Below are positions 43,618 through 52,068 of a DNA stretch of 64,000 nt, piece after piece. The DNA comes from Solibaculum_A intestinale (GTDB lineage: Bacteria > Bacillota > Clostridia > Oscillospirales > Acutalibacteraceae). The stretch lies in the NCBI RefSeq assembly GCF_040096205.1, contig NZ_JBBMFD010000002.1, positions 97,655 through 161,654 on the forward strand, read 5' to 3'. Numbering within the stretch: the stretch's first letter is position 1; the number at the start of each line of letters is the position of its first letter. Under the pieces are notes generated by a model. That model was not told the origin of the DNA, ran no database searches, and worked only from the letters and a program-made list of their open reading frames with translations. A program made the translations under genes and the position numbers.

Positions 43618-44393
43618 ATCCCCTCCCGCAGAGAGGAAAGGGCAGCCCCGATGTCGCCGCTTCGCATCAGCGTTTCCCCGATGAGAACCGCGTCGGCGCC
43701 CTGCTCTCGGACCATACGCAGGTCTGCACTCTTTTGCATGCCGCTCTCGGCCACAAGGATCGTATCCGCCGGCAGCATTTTCGCCAGTGTACCAGTGACG
43801 GTGATGTCCACCTGGAAGGTGGTTAAATCCCGATTGTTGATCCCCACGATGGGGCACCCGGCGGACAAAACCCGTTCCAGCTCTTCCTCGTTGTGCACTT
43901 CCGTCAGACACGCAAGGCCCACCGACTTGGAAACGGCGAGAAATTCCCGGATGGTTTCGGTGGAAAGCAGCGCGGCGATGAGCAAAACCGCGTCCGCTCC
44001 CAAAACCCTGGCCTCATAAATCTGGTAAGGATCAAAAATGAAATCCTTTCGCAGCAAGGGGAGGTTTACCGCTTTGCGGATAGCGGACAGGTATGCGCCG
44101 TTTCCCTGAAAGTACCGTTCCTCCGTCAAAACCGATACGGCGTCAGCACCCGCCGCTTCATAGGCCTTGGCGGTGGCAACCGGGTCAAAGTCCGGCTTTA
44201 TGAGGCCCTTGGAGGGGGAGGCTTTTTTCACCTCCGCGATGACGGCCAGCCGGTTCCCGCGCAGCGCACCCGCAAAGTCTTTGGCAGGGGCGGCCATCCC
44301 TTCGGCTTCGGCCCGGACTTCAGGAAAAGGCCGCCTGGCCTGTTCCCGCGCCAGCTGCTCCTTGCGGGCCGCTACGATGTCGTCCAGAATCAT
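43614..44393 (-). CDS. trpC: Indole-3-glycerol phosphate synthase
   Basis: A 259-residue TIM-barrel enzyme. MILDDIVAARKEQL at the start, VIAEVKKASPSKG with the catalytic lysine, LLRKDFIFDPYQIYEA and IVGINNRDLTTF are all diagnostic. It closes the indole ring of CdRP. Overlaps trpGD and trpF by four bases each. Confidence 0.97.
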   Translation of the reverse strand: MILDDIVAARKEQLAREQARRPFPEVRAEAEGMAAPAKDFAGALRGNRLAVIAEVKKASPSKGLIKPDFDPVATAKAYEAAGADAVSVLTEERYFQGNGAYLSAIRKAVNLPLLRKDFIFDPYQIYEARVLGADAVLLIAALLSTETIREFLAVSKSVGLACLTEVHNEEELERVLSAGCPIVGINNRDLTTFQVDITVTGTLAKMLPADTILVAESGMQKSADLRMVREQGADAVLIGETLMRSGDIGAALSSLREGI

Positions 44394-46051
44394 GCGCGTT
44401 TGCCCTCCTTTGCGAAGGAACTGGTCAGTTCCTTAAGCGCCTCGAGCTTTTGCATGGCCGCACCCGAGTCAATGGAACGTTTTGCCATGGCTATTCCGTC
44501 CTCAACGCTGTCCGCCCGGCGGGCGACGTAAAGGGCGCAGGCTGCGTTTAACACCACGATGTCCCGCTGAGGACCTTCCTTGCCGGAAAGCACGTCTAAG
44601 GTGATCTGCGCATTGTCCCCAGCCGTGCCGCCCACAAGGACCGATTTGTCCGCAAAGGCAATGCCGTAGTCCCGCGGGTCTAAGTCGTACTTGATGATCT
44701 TGCCGTCACGGATTTCGCAGATGCGGGTTTTGTCGGAAACGGTAATTTCGTCGAGCCCGTCGCAGCCGTGGACAATCATGGCGCCCTTGATGCCTAAATT
44801 CATCAGCACCCGGGCCATGGTCTCCATCAGTCCCTCGTCGTACACACCCAGAATGATATACTGAGCGAACGCCGGATTTGCCAGCGGGCCTAAGATATTG
44901 AAGACGCTGCGCACCCCCATCTCCCGCCGGGGCCCGGCGGCAAAGCGCATGGAGCTGTGAAAACAAGGGGCGAAGAGGAAGGAAAGGCCGCATTCTTTGA
45001 TGCACCGCTCCGCCTGGGGTGCGGTCATGTTGATGTTGATTCCTAAGGCTTCCAGTACGTCCGCCGCCCCGCTCTTGCTGGACACGCTGCGGTTGCCGTG
45101 CTTGGCCACCTTCAGGCTGGCCCCGGCGATGACGAAGGAAGCGGTGGTGGAGATGTTAAAGGTGTTGGCCATGTCCCCGCCGGTGCCCACAATGTCAATA
45201 ACCGAGGTGGAATGCCCCACCTGCACGGCGTTTTTGCGCATCACCCGGGCAAACCCGGTGATTTCGTCGGTGGTTTCCCCCTTCATGCGAAGGGCGGTCA
45301 GGAAGGAGGCGATCTGCGCGTCGGTGGCGCCGCCGCTCATGATGCAGTCCATCGCCTCGAAGGCCTCCTCCTGGCTGAGGTTTTCCCCGTCGATGGCCTT
45401 GAAGATGTAAGGCTTTAAGGCGTTACGCTTGGCAGGGGGAATTTCCGCCTTGGGAGTGCCGAAGGAGGTGACGGGAAGGCGGGCTACCTTTCCTAAGAAG
45501 TTTTCCAGCAGCTGCTTGCCGCAGCTGGTCAGGATGGATTCGGGATGAAACTGCACGCCGAAGGTAGGGTGCTCCTTATGCATGACCGCCATAATCTGCC
45601 CGTCCTCATCGGTGGCGGTGACTTTCAGGCAGGAAGGAAGGCTCTGCCCGTCGGTAATCAGGGAATGGTACCGAGCGACCGGGGCGCTTTTGGGCAGGCC
45701 GGAAAAGAGCGGGCAGCGGGGATCCAGATTTACCGTGCTCGCCTTGCCGTGCATCAGCGTTTTTGCCGGGACCGTCTTGCCGCCGAAGGCTTCCCCGATG
45801 GCTTGGTGTCCCAGGCACACGCCCAGAATCGGGATGCGCCCGGAAAAACGCTTCACCGCTTCGATGGTGACGCCCGCTGTTTTCGGATAGCCGGGGCCGG
45901 GGGAGAGAAGAAGGGCTTCGGGCTTGAGCTTTTCGATTTCGTCCAGGGTAATCTCGTCGTTTCGCACTACTTTTACGTCGCTGTAAAGCTGGCCGACGAT
46001 CTGGTAAAGATTATAGGTAAAGGAATCGTAATTGTCGATGAGTAAGATCAT
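44390..46051 (-). CDS. trpGD: Fused anthranilate synthase component II / anthranilate phosphoribosyltransferase
   Basis: A 553-residue fusion. Residues 1-190 are the glutamine amidotransferase TrpG: LLSPGPGYP, GVCLGHQAI with the catalytic Cys, and GVQFHPES. After a short linker, residues about 210-553 are TrpD with DIVGTGGDMANTFNIS and KHGNRSVSSKSGAADVLEA. It supplies ammonia to TrpE and then adds the phosphoribosyl group. The fusion is familiar from enterobacteria and some Firmicutes. Overlaps trpE and trpC by four bases. Confidence 0.96.
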   Translation of the reverse strand: MILLIDNYDSFTYNLYQIVGQLYSDVKVVRNDEITLDEIEKLKPEALLLSPGPGYPKTAGVTIEAVKRFSGRIPILGVCLGHQAIGEAFGGKTVPAKTLMHGKASTVNLDPRCPLFSGLPKSAPVARYHSLITDGQSLPSCLKVTATDEDGQIMAVMHKEHPTFGVQFHPESILTSCGKQLLENFLGKVARLPVTSFGTPKAEIPPAKRNALKPYIFKAIDGENLSQEEAFEAMDCIMSGGATDAQIASFLTALRMKGETTDEITGFARVMRKNAVQVGHSTSVIDIVGTGGDMANTFNISTTASFVIAGASLKVAKHGNRSVSSKSGAADVLEALGININMTAPQAERCIKECGLSFLFAPCFHSSMRFAAGPRREMGVRSVFNILGPLANPAFAQYIILGVYDEGLMETMARVLMNLGIKGAMIVHGCDGLDEITVSDKTRICEIRDGKIIKYDLDPRDYGIAFADKSVLVGGTAGDNAQITLDVLSGKEGPQRDIVVLNAACALYVARRADSVEDGIAMAKRSIDSGAAMQKLEALKELTSSFAKEGKRA

Positions 46052-47514
46052 AGCTTCGCCGCCTCCTCAATGGCATGGATGACTGCCTGGGCCTTGTTCC
46101 TGGATTCTTCGAACTCTTTTTCCGGCACCGAGTCGGCCACAATGCCGCCTCCCGCCTGGATGTAGGCTTTGTTGTTCTGAAAGAGCGCCGTGCGGATGGC
46201 GATGCAGGTGTCGATGTTCCCGTCGAACCCTAAGTATCCTACCGTGCCGCCGTACAGGCACCGTTTCTTGTTTTCCAGCTCGTCGATGATCTCCATGGCC
46301 CGCACCTTGGGCGCGCCCGAGAGAGTTCCCGCAGGAAGCACCGCCATCAGCGCGTCCACCGCCGTTTTGCCCTCCTGTAAGATGCCCTTGACGTCGCTGA
46401 CCAGGTGCATCACCTTGGAAAACCGCTCCACCTGCATCAGCCGGGTGACCTCCACCGTGCCGAATTTGCTGACCTTGCCCACGTCGTTGCGGCCTAAGTC
46501 CACCAGCATGGTGTGCTCCGCTTTTTCCTTGGGGTCGTTTAGGAGGGCTTTCTCATTCTGGGCGTCCAGCTCCGGGGTGACCCCTCTCGGGCTCGTGCCG
46601 GCGATGGGGCGGGTGGTAACCACCCCTTTGGTGACATTCACCAGCATTTCCGGGGACGCGCCCACAATCTGATAGGAAGGGCACTGCAGATAATAGAGAT
46701 AAGGGGACGGGTTCGTCGCCCGCAGCACCCGGTAGACGTCGAAGGGATCGGGGGGGTTCTCCGCCTCGAACCGCTGGGAGAGCACCACCTGGAAAATATC
46801 GCCTGCACGGATGTATTCCTTGGCCTTCTCCACATTGGACATGAATTCCTCTTTCGTTAAGTTGGAGGTGATGCGGCAGGGGCGGGGAGGTTTTTCCTGG
46901 GCCGGGGCGGGGACAAAAGTGCGAATCTGCTCCGCTAGCTCCTTTGCCCGCGTTTCGCAGGCGGCGTACTGGGCGTCCAAATCCCCGTCCTTATAGATGT
47001 TGAGGATGATTACGGTCTTGTTGCTCAAATGATCGAAAGCCACCACCTCGTCAAACAAAAACAGATGGCAGTCCGGCAGATGCAGGTCGTCTTCGGGGAC
47101 ACTAGTTAATTTTTTTTCCAGATACCGCACCGTATCGTAGCCGAAAAAGCCCACCAGCCCGCCGGTGAATTTGGGCCGGTTGGGAACGCTGGGGGAATGG
47201 GTGCGCTCAAGAATGCTCTGCAAAAAAACAATCGGATTGCTTACCGGCTGTCTCGAGGCCTTGCCGTCCCGAACCGTGACGCCCTCGCCATGTTCGATCC
47301 TTACTTCCAGCTTGGGACGGATGCCGATGAAGGAATACCGGCCCCATTGCTGGGAATTGTCCACGCTTTCTAAGATAAAGCAAGTTTCGTTGCCCGCTTT
47401 TAAGGCGTTGAAGAGGTGCACCGGCGTGTAGGTGTCGGAAAGAACCTCGTAAAAAACCGGCGCTAAGTCATAGTCGTTTAGAAGTTCCTGAATTTCGTGT
47501 TTGGTCGGATACAT
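46048..47514 (-). CDS. trpE: Anthranilate synthase component I
   Basis: A 488-residue chorismate-using enzyme. The N-terminal LES...RYSFIG block is the tryptophan feedback site, so the enzyme is probably inhibited by tryptophan. The C-terminal catalytic block has AGDIFQVVLSQRFE, PIAGTSPRG, DLGRNDVGKV and AGTLSGAPKVRAME. The ATG at 47514 follows AAGGAGCTTTTT; the longer frame to 47706 runs into the T-box leader and is rejected. First gene of the operon. Confidence 0.97.
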   Translation of the reverse strand: MYPTKHEIQELLNDYDLAPVFYEVLSDTYTPVHLFNALKAGNETCFILESVDNSQQWGRYSFIGIRPKLEVRIEHGEGVTVRDGKASRQPVSNPIVFLQSILERTHSPSVPNRPKFTGGLVGFFGYDTVRYLEKKLTSVPEDDLHLPDCHLFLFDEVVAFDHLSNKTVIILNIYKDGDLDAQYAACETRAKELAEQIRTFVPAPAQEKPPRPCRITSNLTKEEFMSNVEKAKEYIRAGDIFQVVLSQRFEAENPPDPFDVYRVLRATNPSPYLYYLQCPSYQIVGASPEMLVNVTKGVVTTRPIAGTSPRGVTPELDAQNEKALLNDPKEKAEHTMLVDLGRNDVGKVSKFGTVEVTRLMQVERFSKVMHLVSDVKGILQEGKTAVDALMAVLPAGTLSGAPKVRAMEIIDELENKKRCLYGGTVGYLGFDGNIDTCIAIRTALFQNNKAYIQAGGGIVADSVPEKEFEESRNKAQAVIHAIEEAAKL

Positions 47515-47591
47515 AAAAAGCTCCTTCTCTCCGCGCTTAAGATTTCCCAAGTCTCCGCTCCTTGCGCGGGCACAGAGCGGAGAAAGGCAAC

Positions 47592-47915
47592 AAAAAAAGC
47601 CGGTCGTCCAAACCATGGGACGATCGACTCGTGGTGCCACCCAAATTCGAAAGCTCAAAAAGCTTTCCTTGTTCACAAGGGTACGCGGCAATTTTGCAAG
47701 GTACATTGCGTCAAATGCAGGATACCCCCTCCGCGTAACGTGCGGATCACGGCGTCAGCTACTCCGGCCCTTCTTTTTAAGACCGTTTCCCCTTGCTCCT
47801 CACAAACCCATTCCTCCAAAGCAGCGTATGTACCGGCTTTCCACCAGCCGCCGGCTCTCTGAACACCGTGTTGCGGAGTACTCACTTTTGCTCAACGGAT
47901 TTTTCTATCTGATTT
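47592..47915 (-). ncRNA. Tryptophan T-box leader of the trp operon
   Basis: The minus strand carries a full T-box: Stem I features (AGAGAGCCGGCGGCTGGTGGA and similar), a specifier region GGAATGGG whose codon is UGG (47808-47810), and the conserved GGGTGGCACCACGAG (47628-47642). Next comes a terminator stem (GATCGTCC/GGACGACC) ending in seven T (47592 onward). Uncharged tRNA-Trp should stabilise the antiterminator and let trpE be transcribed. Confidence 0.9.
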
Positions 47916-47922
47916 TGTTGCT

Positions 47923-47951
47923 ATTATATGCGCCCATAAACCATTTGTCAA
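47923..47951 (-). promoter_or_regulatory. Consensus sigma-A promoter of the trp operon
   Basis: On the minus strand TTGACA (47946-47951), 17 bases, TATAAT (47923-47928): a perfect match in both boxes and spacing, immediately before the T-box. Confidence 0.9.
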
Positions 47952-48130
47952 CCCTTTTTTTCAGCCAGTAAAAAGATAAAGATTGGCGGCAATAGCCCGA
48001 AGATCGACAGCTTCCCTTGAAAAAGACGGGGGTTTGGATGGGCACACGGTCCAAAAAAGCGCCGTTTTGCCGCCAAGGCAGGGCGATAAAGACAAACCCA
48101 AATGGTCTTTTGGTTGCGACCTTGCCTGCG

Positions 48131-48153
48131 AAAAAGCACGCCGTTACGGCTGC
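48131..48153 (-). terminator. Terminator overlapping the end of the Rrf2 pair
   Basis: On the minus strand GCAGCCG-TAA-CGGCGTGC forms a stem with one bulge, followed by TTTTT. The loop contains the stop codon of the preceding gene. Confidence 0.6.
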
Positions 48154-48560
48154 AGGCGGGAAAACTCCGCGGCCATGTCCGCCAGCGTCAAACCGGACAG
48201 CACCTCGTCGATCTTTTCATCCATCCGGTCCCATACCTTCTTTCGCACGTGCCTGGCATACGGGGATTCTTCCTGCGAGCCGTCCGCGCCTACGATGGAC
48301 AAATCCCCTTCCAGCACCTCCAGCACCTGCCGGATGGTGATGTCCGAAGGCGGGGCCGCCAGCCGGTAGCCGCCCTGAGAGCCGGACATTCCCCGTATCA
48401 GCCCCGCGTTTTTTAAAGCCGCAAAGCTGTGTTCGAGATAGTTTAAAGAGATGTTCTGCCGCTGGGCGATGCTTCCTAACGTCACGTAATCCCCCTGGTC
48501 GTGAATGGCCAGGTCGATCATAGCGCGCAGGCCGTACCGCCCCCGGGTGGATAGCTTCAT
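48144..48560 (-). CDS. Rrf2-family regulator, CymR-like (no cluster cysteines)
   Basis: A 138-residue Rrf2 protein. MKLSTRGRYGLRAMIDLA and the winged helix (SLNYLEHSFAALKNAGLIRG, SQGGYRLA) are typical. It lacks the three cysteines that hold the [2Fe-2S] cluster in IscR, which fits CymR, the cysteine-metabolism repressor that works as a complex with CysK in Bacillus (family knowledge). cysK lies 2 kb away. GGAGGGAGCGGA precedes the ATG, which overlaps the stop of the upstream Rrf2 gene. Confidence 0.9.
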   Translation of the reverse strand: MKLSTRGRYGLRAMIDLAIHDQGDYVTLGSIAQRQNISLNYLEHSFAALKNAGLIRGMSGSQGGYRLAAPPSDITIRQVLEVLEGDLSIVGADGSQEESPYARHVRKKVWDRMDEKIDEVLSGLTLADMAAEFSRLQP

Positions 48561-48985
48561 TCCGCTCCCTCCTTTGGAAAGGATTGTGCCAGGTCAAAAA
48601 GCGTCACCCCGTCCGCTACCCCATCGATGGCGGCGGCGAGCCTCGTCCAGACCGGACGAGTGGCGCACCGGGAGGCCATGGCGCTTTGGCAGAGGGAAGG
48701 GTCACGGATGCAGGCCACTGGGACGAGTTGCCCTTCCACCGCCCGCAGAATCTCACCCACCGTGATTTCGCTAGAAGGCCGGGCCAGCAGGTAGCCGCCC
48801 TTCTGCCCGCGCACCGTGGTCAAAAGTCCCGCCTTGCGCAGCCGGAAGAAAAGCTGCTCCAGATACCCTTCGGTAATCCCGGTTTTACCGCTCAGTTCCC
48901 GGACCTTTTTCGGCCCTTCCCCGCAATTGACCGCCAGACAGCACATGGCCTCGACCGCGTATTTTCCTTTGGTGGACAGCTTCAT
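48557..48985 (-). CDS. Rrf2-family regulator with three IscR-like cysteines
   Basis: A 142-residue Rrf2 protein with the same winged-helix frame (MKLSTKGKYAVEAM, GQKGGYLLARP). C92, C99 and C107 lie where IscR has C92, C98 and C104, so a [2Fe-2S] cluster or thiol sensing is possible. AAGGAGGGAACTGG precedes the ATG. It is the first gene of a two-gene transcript and diverges from metY-cysK. Confidence 0.92.
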   Translation of the reverse strand: MKLSTKGKYAVEAMCCLAVNCGEGPKKVRELSGKTGITEGYLEQLFFRLRKAGLLTTVRGQKGGYLLARPSSEITVGEILRAVEGQLVPVACIRDPSLCQSAMASRCATRPVWTRLAAAIDGVADGVTLFDLAQSFPKEGAE

Positions 48986-49016
48986 CCAGTTCCCTCCTTC
49001 TTAGGTTTCTGCTGCT

Positions 49017-49045
49017 ATGATAGCGCAAAAAGGACAGCGGCGCAA
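49017..49045 (-). promoter_or_regulatory. Promoter of the Rrf2 pair
   Basis: On the minus strand TTGCGC (49040-49045) and TATCAT (49017-49022) with a 17-base spacer, 32 bases before the start codon. Confidence 0.65.
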
Positions 49046-49057
49046 GAGAAATTTTAT

Positions 49058-49116
49058 AATTCCTATTGACATAGTAAAGATAAAAGGCTATAATCTTTAT
49101 CAAATTGATAGGAAAT
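49058..49116 (+). promoter_or_regulatory. Consensus promoter of metY-cysK with flanking inverted repeat
   Basis: TTGACA (49066-49071), 17 bases, TATAAT (49089-49094) is a perfect sigma-A promoter. AATTCCTATTGA (49058-49069) and TTGATAGGAAAT (49105-49116) are imperfect inverted copies (9 of 12) flanking it, a likely operator pair for one of the Rrf2 proteins. Confidence 0.8.
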
Positions 49117-49138
49117 ACAGGGAAAGGGGAGACCGGCC

Positions 49139-49219
49139 GTGGAAAAAACAACCGTTGCCTTTACCCGTCTCGTGCATGTCACCAGCCGGCGAATGTGTCT
49201 GTGTTTGTTCCTAGCATAA
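49139..49219 (+). CDS. Short leader ORF with Cys-Leu-Cys codons before metY
   Basis: A 26-codon open frame with GTG start and a strong ribosome site (AAAGGGGAG, seven bases away). The peptide ends ...TSRRMCLCLFLA. It begins about 35 bases after the promoter and stops 29 bases before metY. The two cysteine codons near its end, upstream of cysteine/methionine genes, suggest a cysteine-responsive leader peptide. There is no terminator hairpin after it, so any control would be on metY translation. Expression is inferred from the ribosome site only. Confidence 0.6.
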   Translation: MEKTTVAFTRLVHVTSRRMCLCLFLA

Positions 49220-49248
49220 CTGGATGAACCGCACAGGAGGTAAGAAAC

Positions 49249-50529
49249 ATGAGCCAATTTCGTTTTGAAACCAACCAGCTGCACGCGGGCCAGGCGCCGG
49301 ATCCGGTGACCAAGTCCCGTGCAGTGCCCATCTATCAGACTACGTCCTATGTTTTCGACGACACCAACCAAGCCGAGAACCTGTTCGGCCTGAAGGAACC
49401 CGGCAACATTTACACCCGCATTATGAACCCCACCACCGATGTTTTCGAAAAGCGCATCGCTGCGCTGGAAGGGGGCGTGGGGGCGTTGGCAACGGCTTCC
49501 GGGTCGGCTGCCATCACCTATTCCGTTTTGAACCTGGCTTCAGCAGGGGATGAGATTGTCGCCGCCTCTACTCTGTACGGCGGGACCTTTGCTTTGTTTC
49601 ACTCCACCTTACCAAAACTAGGCATTCGCACCACCTTTGTAAATCCCGACGATCCGGGCAACTTTGAAGCCGCTGTTACCGAACGGACCAAGGCCTTGTA
49701 TATGGAGTCCATTGGGAATCCCGGCATCAATCTCATTGACATGGAAGCGGTGGCGGACATCGCCCACAGGCACGGCATTCCCTTGATTGTGGACAATACC
49801 TTCGCCACTCCGTATCTGCTTCGGCCCATCGAGTTCGGCGCGGACGTGGTGGTCCACTCGGCCACCAAGTTCATCGGCGGCCACGGCACCTCCATCGGCG
49901 GCGTCATTGTGGACGCGGGCCGGTTTGACTGGGCGGGGAGCGGGAGATTCCCGGATTTCACCGAGCCGGATGAAGATTACCACGGCATCCGCTACGTGCC
50001 GGATGCGGGAAACGCGGCCTATATCACCAAAGCCCGGGTTCAGCTTCTTCGAAATACCGGCGCGTGCTTAAGCCCCTTCAACGCCTTTCTACTCTTGCAG
50101 GGCCTGGAAACCCTGTCTCTGCGGGTGGAGCGGCACGTGGAGAACGCCCAGAAGCTCGCTTGGTATCTCCAAGGACACGAAAAGGTGGCCTGGGTGAATT
50201 ATCCGGGCCTTCCGGGGAATCCTTATCATGCCCTCGCGGAGAAGTACCTGCCTAAGGGCGCCGGTTCCATCTTCACCTTCGGCGTCAAGGGCGGCGAGTC
50301 CGCCGCCCGCAGGCTGATCGACAGCCTGCACATTTTCTCCCAGCTTGCCAACGTGGCCGACGCCAAGTCTTTGGTTATCCACCCGTCGTCCACCACCCAC
50401 CAGCAGCTTTCCCCAAGCGACCAGGAAAAGGCCGGGGTCACCAAGGATATGATCCGCCTTTCCGTCGGCCTCGAACACATCGACGACCTGATTGCCGATC
50501 TGGAGGGAGCTTTTTCAAAACTCGACTAG
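49249..50529 (+). CDS. metY: O-acetylhomoserine sulfhydrylase
   Basis: A 426-residue Cys/Met metabolism PLP enzyme. YQTTSYVF, YTRIMNPTTDVFE, EGGVGALATASGSAAI and the PLP lysine motif VVHSATKFIGGHG identify it; the length fits O-acetylhomoserine aminocarboxypropyltransferase rather than the shorter MetB/MetC. It makes homocysteine from O-acetylhomoserine and sulfide. CAGGAGGTAAGAAAC precedes the ATG. cysK follows 11 bases later. Confidence 0.95.
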   Translation: MSQFRFETNQLHAGQAPDPVTKSRAVPIYQTTSYVFDDTNQAENLFGLKEPGNIYTRIMNPTTDVFEKRIAALEGGVGALATASGSAAITYSVLNLASAGDEIVAASTLYGGTFALFHSTLPKLGIRTTFVNPDDPGNFEAAVTERTKALYMESIGNPGINLIDMEAVADIAHRHGIPLIVDNTFATPYLLRPIEFGADVVVHSATKFIGGHGTSIGGVIVDAGRFDWAGSGRFPDFTEPDEDYHGIRYVPDAGNAAYITKARVQLLRNTGACLSPFNAFLLLQGLETLSLRVERHVENAQKLAWYLQGHEKVAWVNYPGLPGNPYHALAEKYLPKGAGSIFTFGVKGGESAARRLIDSLHIFSQLANVADAKSLVIHPSSTTHQQLSPSDQEKAGVTKDMIRLSVGLEHIDDLIADLEGAFSKLD

Positions 50530-50540
50530 GAGGCGCTTTT

Positions 50541-51473
50541 ATGCCAAACATCGCACAGGATTTGACCCAGTTAATCGGAAACACCCCCCTTCTCAAGCTG
50601 TCCCGTTATGGGGAACAGGAAGGGGTGAAGGGAGAGCTGGTGGCGAAGCTCGAAAGCTTCAACCCCCTCTCTTCGGTCAAGGACCGCTTGGGCTACGCCC
50701 TGATTGCCGACGCGGAGGCGAAGGGAATTTTGGGCCCCGGTTCCACCATCGTTGAGCCCACCAGCGGGAACACCGGCATTGCCCTCTCCTTTGTGGCGGC
50801 GGCTAAGGGCTACCGCGTTATCCTTATCATGCCGGAAACCATGAGCCTGGAACGGCGCAGCCTGCTCAAGGCCCTGGGCGCCGAGCTGGTGCTCACCGAA
50901 GGAGCCAAGGGCATCAAGGGCGCCATCGAAAAGGCCCAGGAGCTGAAAGAGGAGATCAAAGGCGCGGTGATTCTCGGCCAGTTTACCAACCCCGCCAATG
51001 TCCGCATGCACTACCATACCACCGGCCAGGAAATCTGGCGGGACACCGACGGCAAGGTGAATCTCTTCGTGGCGGGCATCGGTACCGGCGGCACCATCAC
51101 CGGCGTGGCAGAGGCCCTCAAGGAAAAGAATCCGGCGGTGCGCATCGTAGGGGTGGAACCGGCCGCATCGCCAGTGCTGTCCGGCGGGCAGCCGGGCCCC
51201 CACAAGATCCAGGGCATCGGCACCGGCTTCGTCCCGGAGCTTCTGAGAAGGGACCTGATTGACGAGGTCCTTCCCGTGAGCAATGAGGACGCCTTTTCCA
51301 CCGCCCGCAAGTTGGCTTCGGCGGAAGGCCTTCTGTGCGGCATTTCTTCGGGCGCGGCCCTGTTTGCGGCCACCCAGGTGGCGAAACGGGAGGAAAACGC
51401 GGGCAAACGCATTGTGGTGCTCCTGCCCGATACCGGAGAGCGGTACCTTTCCACCGGCCTCTTTGATGCGTAA
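50541..51473 (+). CDS. cysK: Cysteine synthase A
   Basis: A 310-residue O-acetylserine sulfhydrylase. FNPLSSVKDR holds the PLP lysine, EPTSGNTGIAL the substrate loop, and GIGTGGTITG the phosphate site. It makes cysteine from O-acetylserine and sulfide. In Bacillus CysK also activates CymR; a CymR-like gene is close by here. AGGAGGCGC precedes the ATG. A strong terminator follows. Confidence 0.97.
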   Translation: MPNIAQDLTQLIGNTPLLKLSRYGEQEGVKGELVAKLESFNPLSSVKDRLGYALIADAEAKGILGPGSTIVEPTSGNTGIALSFVAAAKGYRVILIMPETMSLERRSLLKALGAELVLTEGAKGIKGAIEKAQELKEEIKGAVILGQFTNPANVRMHYHTTGQEIWRDTDGKVNLFVAGIGTGGTITGVAEALKEKNPAVRIVGVEPAASPVLSGGQPGPHKIQGIGTGFVPELLRRDLIDEVLPVSNEDAFSTARKLASAEGLLCGISSGAALFAATQVAKREENAGKRIVVLLPDTGERYLSTGLFDA

Positions 51474-51504
51474 TCCTGTGCCTGCTCGGAAAGAGGCATT
51501 GTCC

Positions 51505-51547
51505 ATCCCCCTGATTTTGCATGTCTATGCAAAATCAGGGGGATTTT
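51505..51547 (+). terminator. Terminator of metY-cysK
   Basis: A perfect 18-base stem (51505-51522 with 51527-51544), four-base loop, then TTT. Confidence 0.8.
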
Positions 51548-51960
51548 GCTGTCCGCCTTAGATTCGCCGACTTTCTTCACACGGCATGCCTATGAAAAGC
51601 AAAACCACTTGCAGACCGGGTTCTATCCACGCCAAAGAGGGCGGCTGACTGGCTGGGAAACCAAAGGGATTGGAATGGTACGTGCAGAAATGCAGTTCGG
51701 CATCAGAGCGCTGTCATACGTTTCGTAAAAATGAAAAACGCTTCCCGCTGGGACAAGCAGGGAAGGAAATGAGATGGGAATGACTGGAATATCAGCCTTT
51801 CAAGCCGGTTTTTCCTCTGTCCTTCTCCTTTTTGGTGGATTTGCAGGGCGTCGATTTTTCAGCAAATTAACGTTTTTTGGAACAAACGGACCTTCTTTTG
51901 CATAAAATAAAGTACAAATGACCATTATGTAAACTTTTTCGAACAATTGCTTTCGTCGCA
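51548..51960. other. Intergenic stretch without a recognised gene
   Basis: About 410 bases of lower-GC sequence. Only weak open frames occur, none with a ribosome site. A small imperfect hairpin (GCTTCCCGCT/AGCAGGGAAG) is at about 51740-51767. No riboswitch was recognised. Confidence 0.5.
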
Positions 51961-51989
51961 TTGAGATGGTCAAAAAAATATGGTAAAAT
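51961..51989 (+). promoter_or_regulatory. Promoter of the antiporter gene
   Basis: TTGAGA (51961-51966) and TAAAAT (51984-51989) with 17 bases between them, about 80 bases before the TTG start. Confidence 0.6.
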
Positions 51990-52068
51990 AATAATAAATA
52001 TTTGCATTTTCATACAGAATGGAAAGGGTGCGATTTCGAAGAAAAACAGGTGAAGGAGGGACTGCGGT

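Noticed and set aside
47515..47706. Extension of trpE by 64 codons
   Set aside because: It would translate the T-box and terminator; the ATG at 47514 has a good ribosome site.
49017..49214. 65-codon frame before metY
   Set aside because: It begins upstream of the metY promoter and has no ribosome site; the 26-codon frame at 49139 has one.
48986..49248. A SAM or other riboswitch before metY
   Set aside because: The leader is too short and no conserved riboswitch sequence is present.
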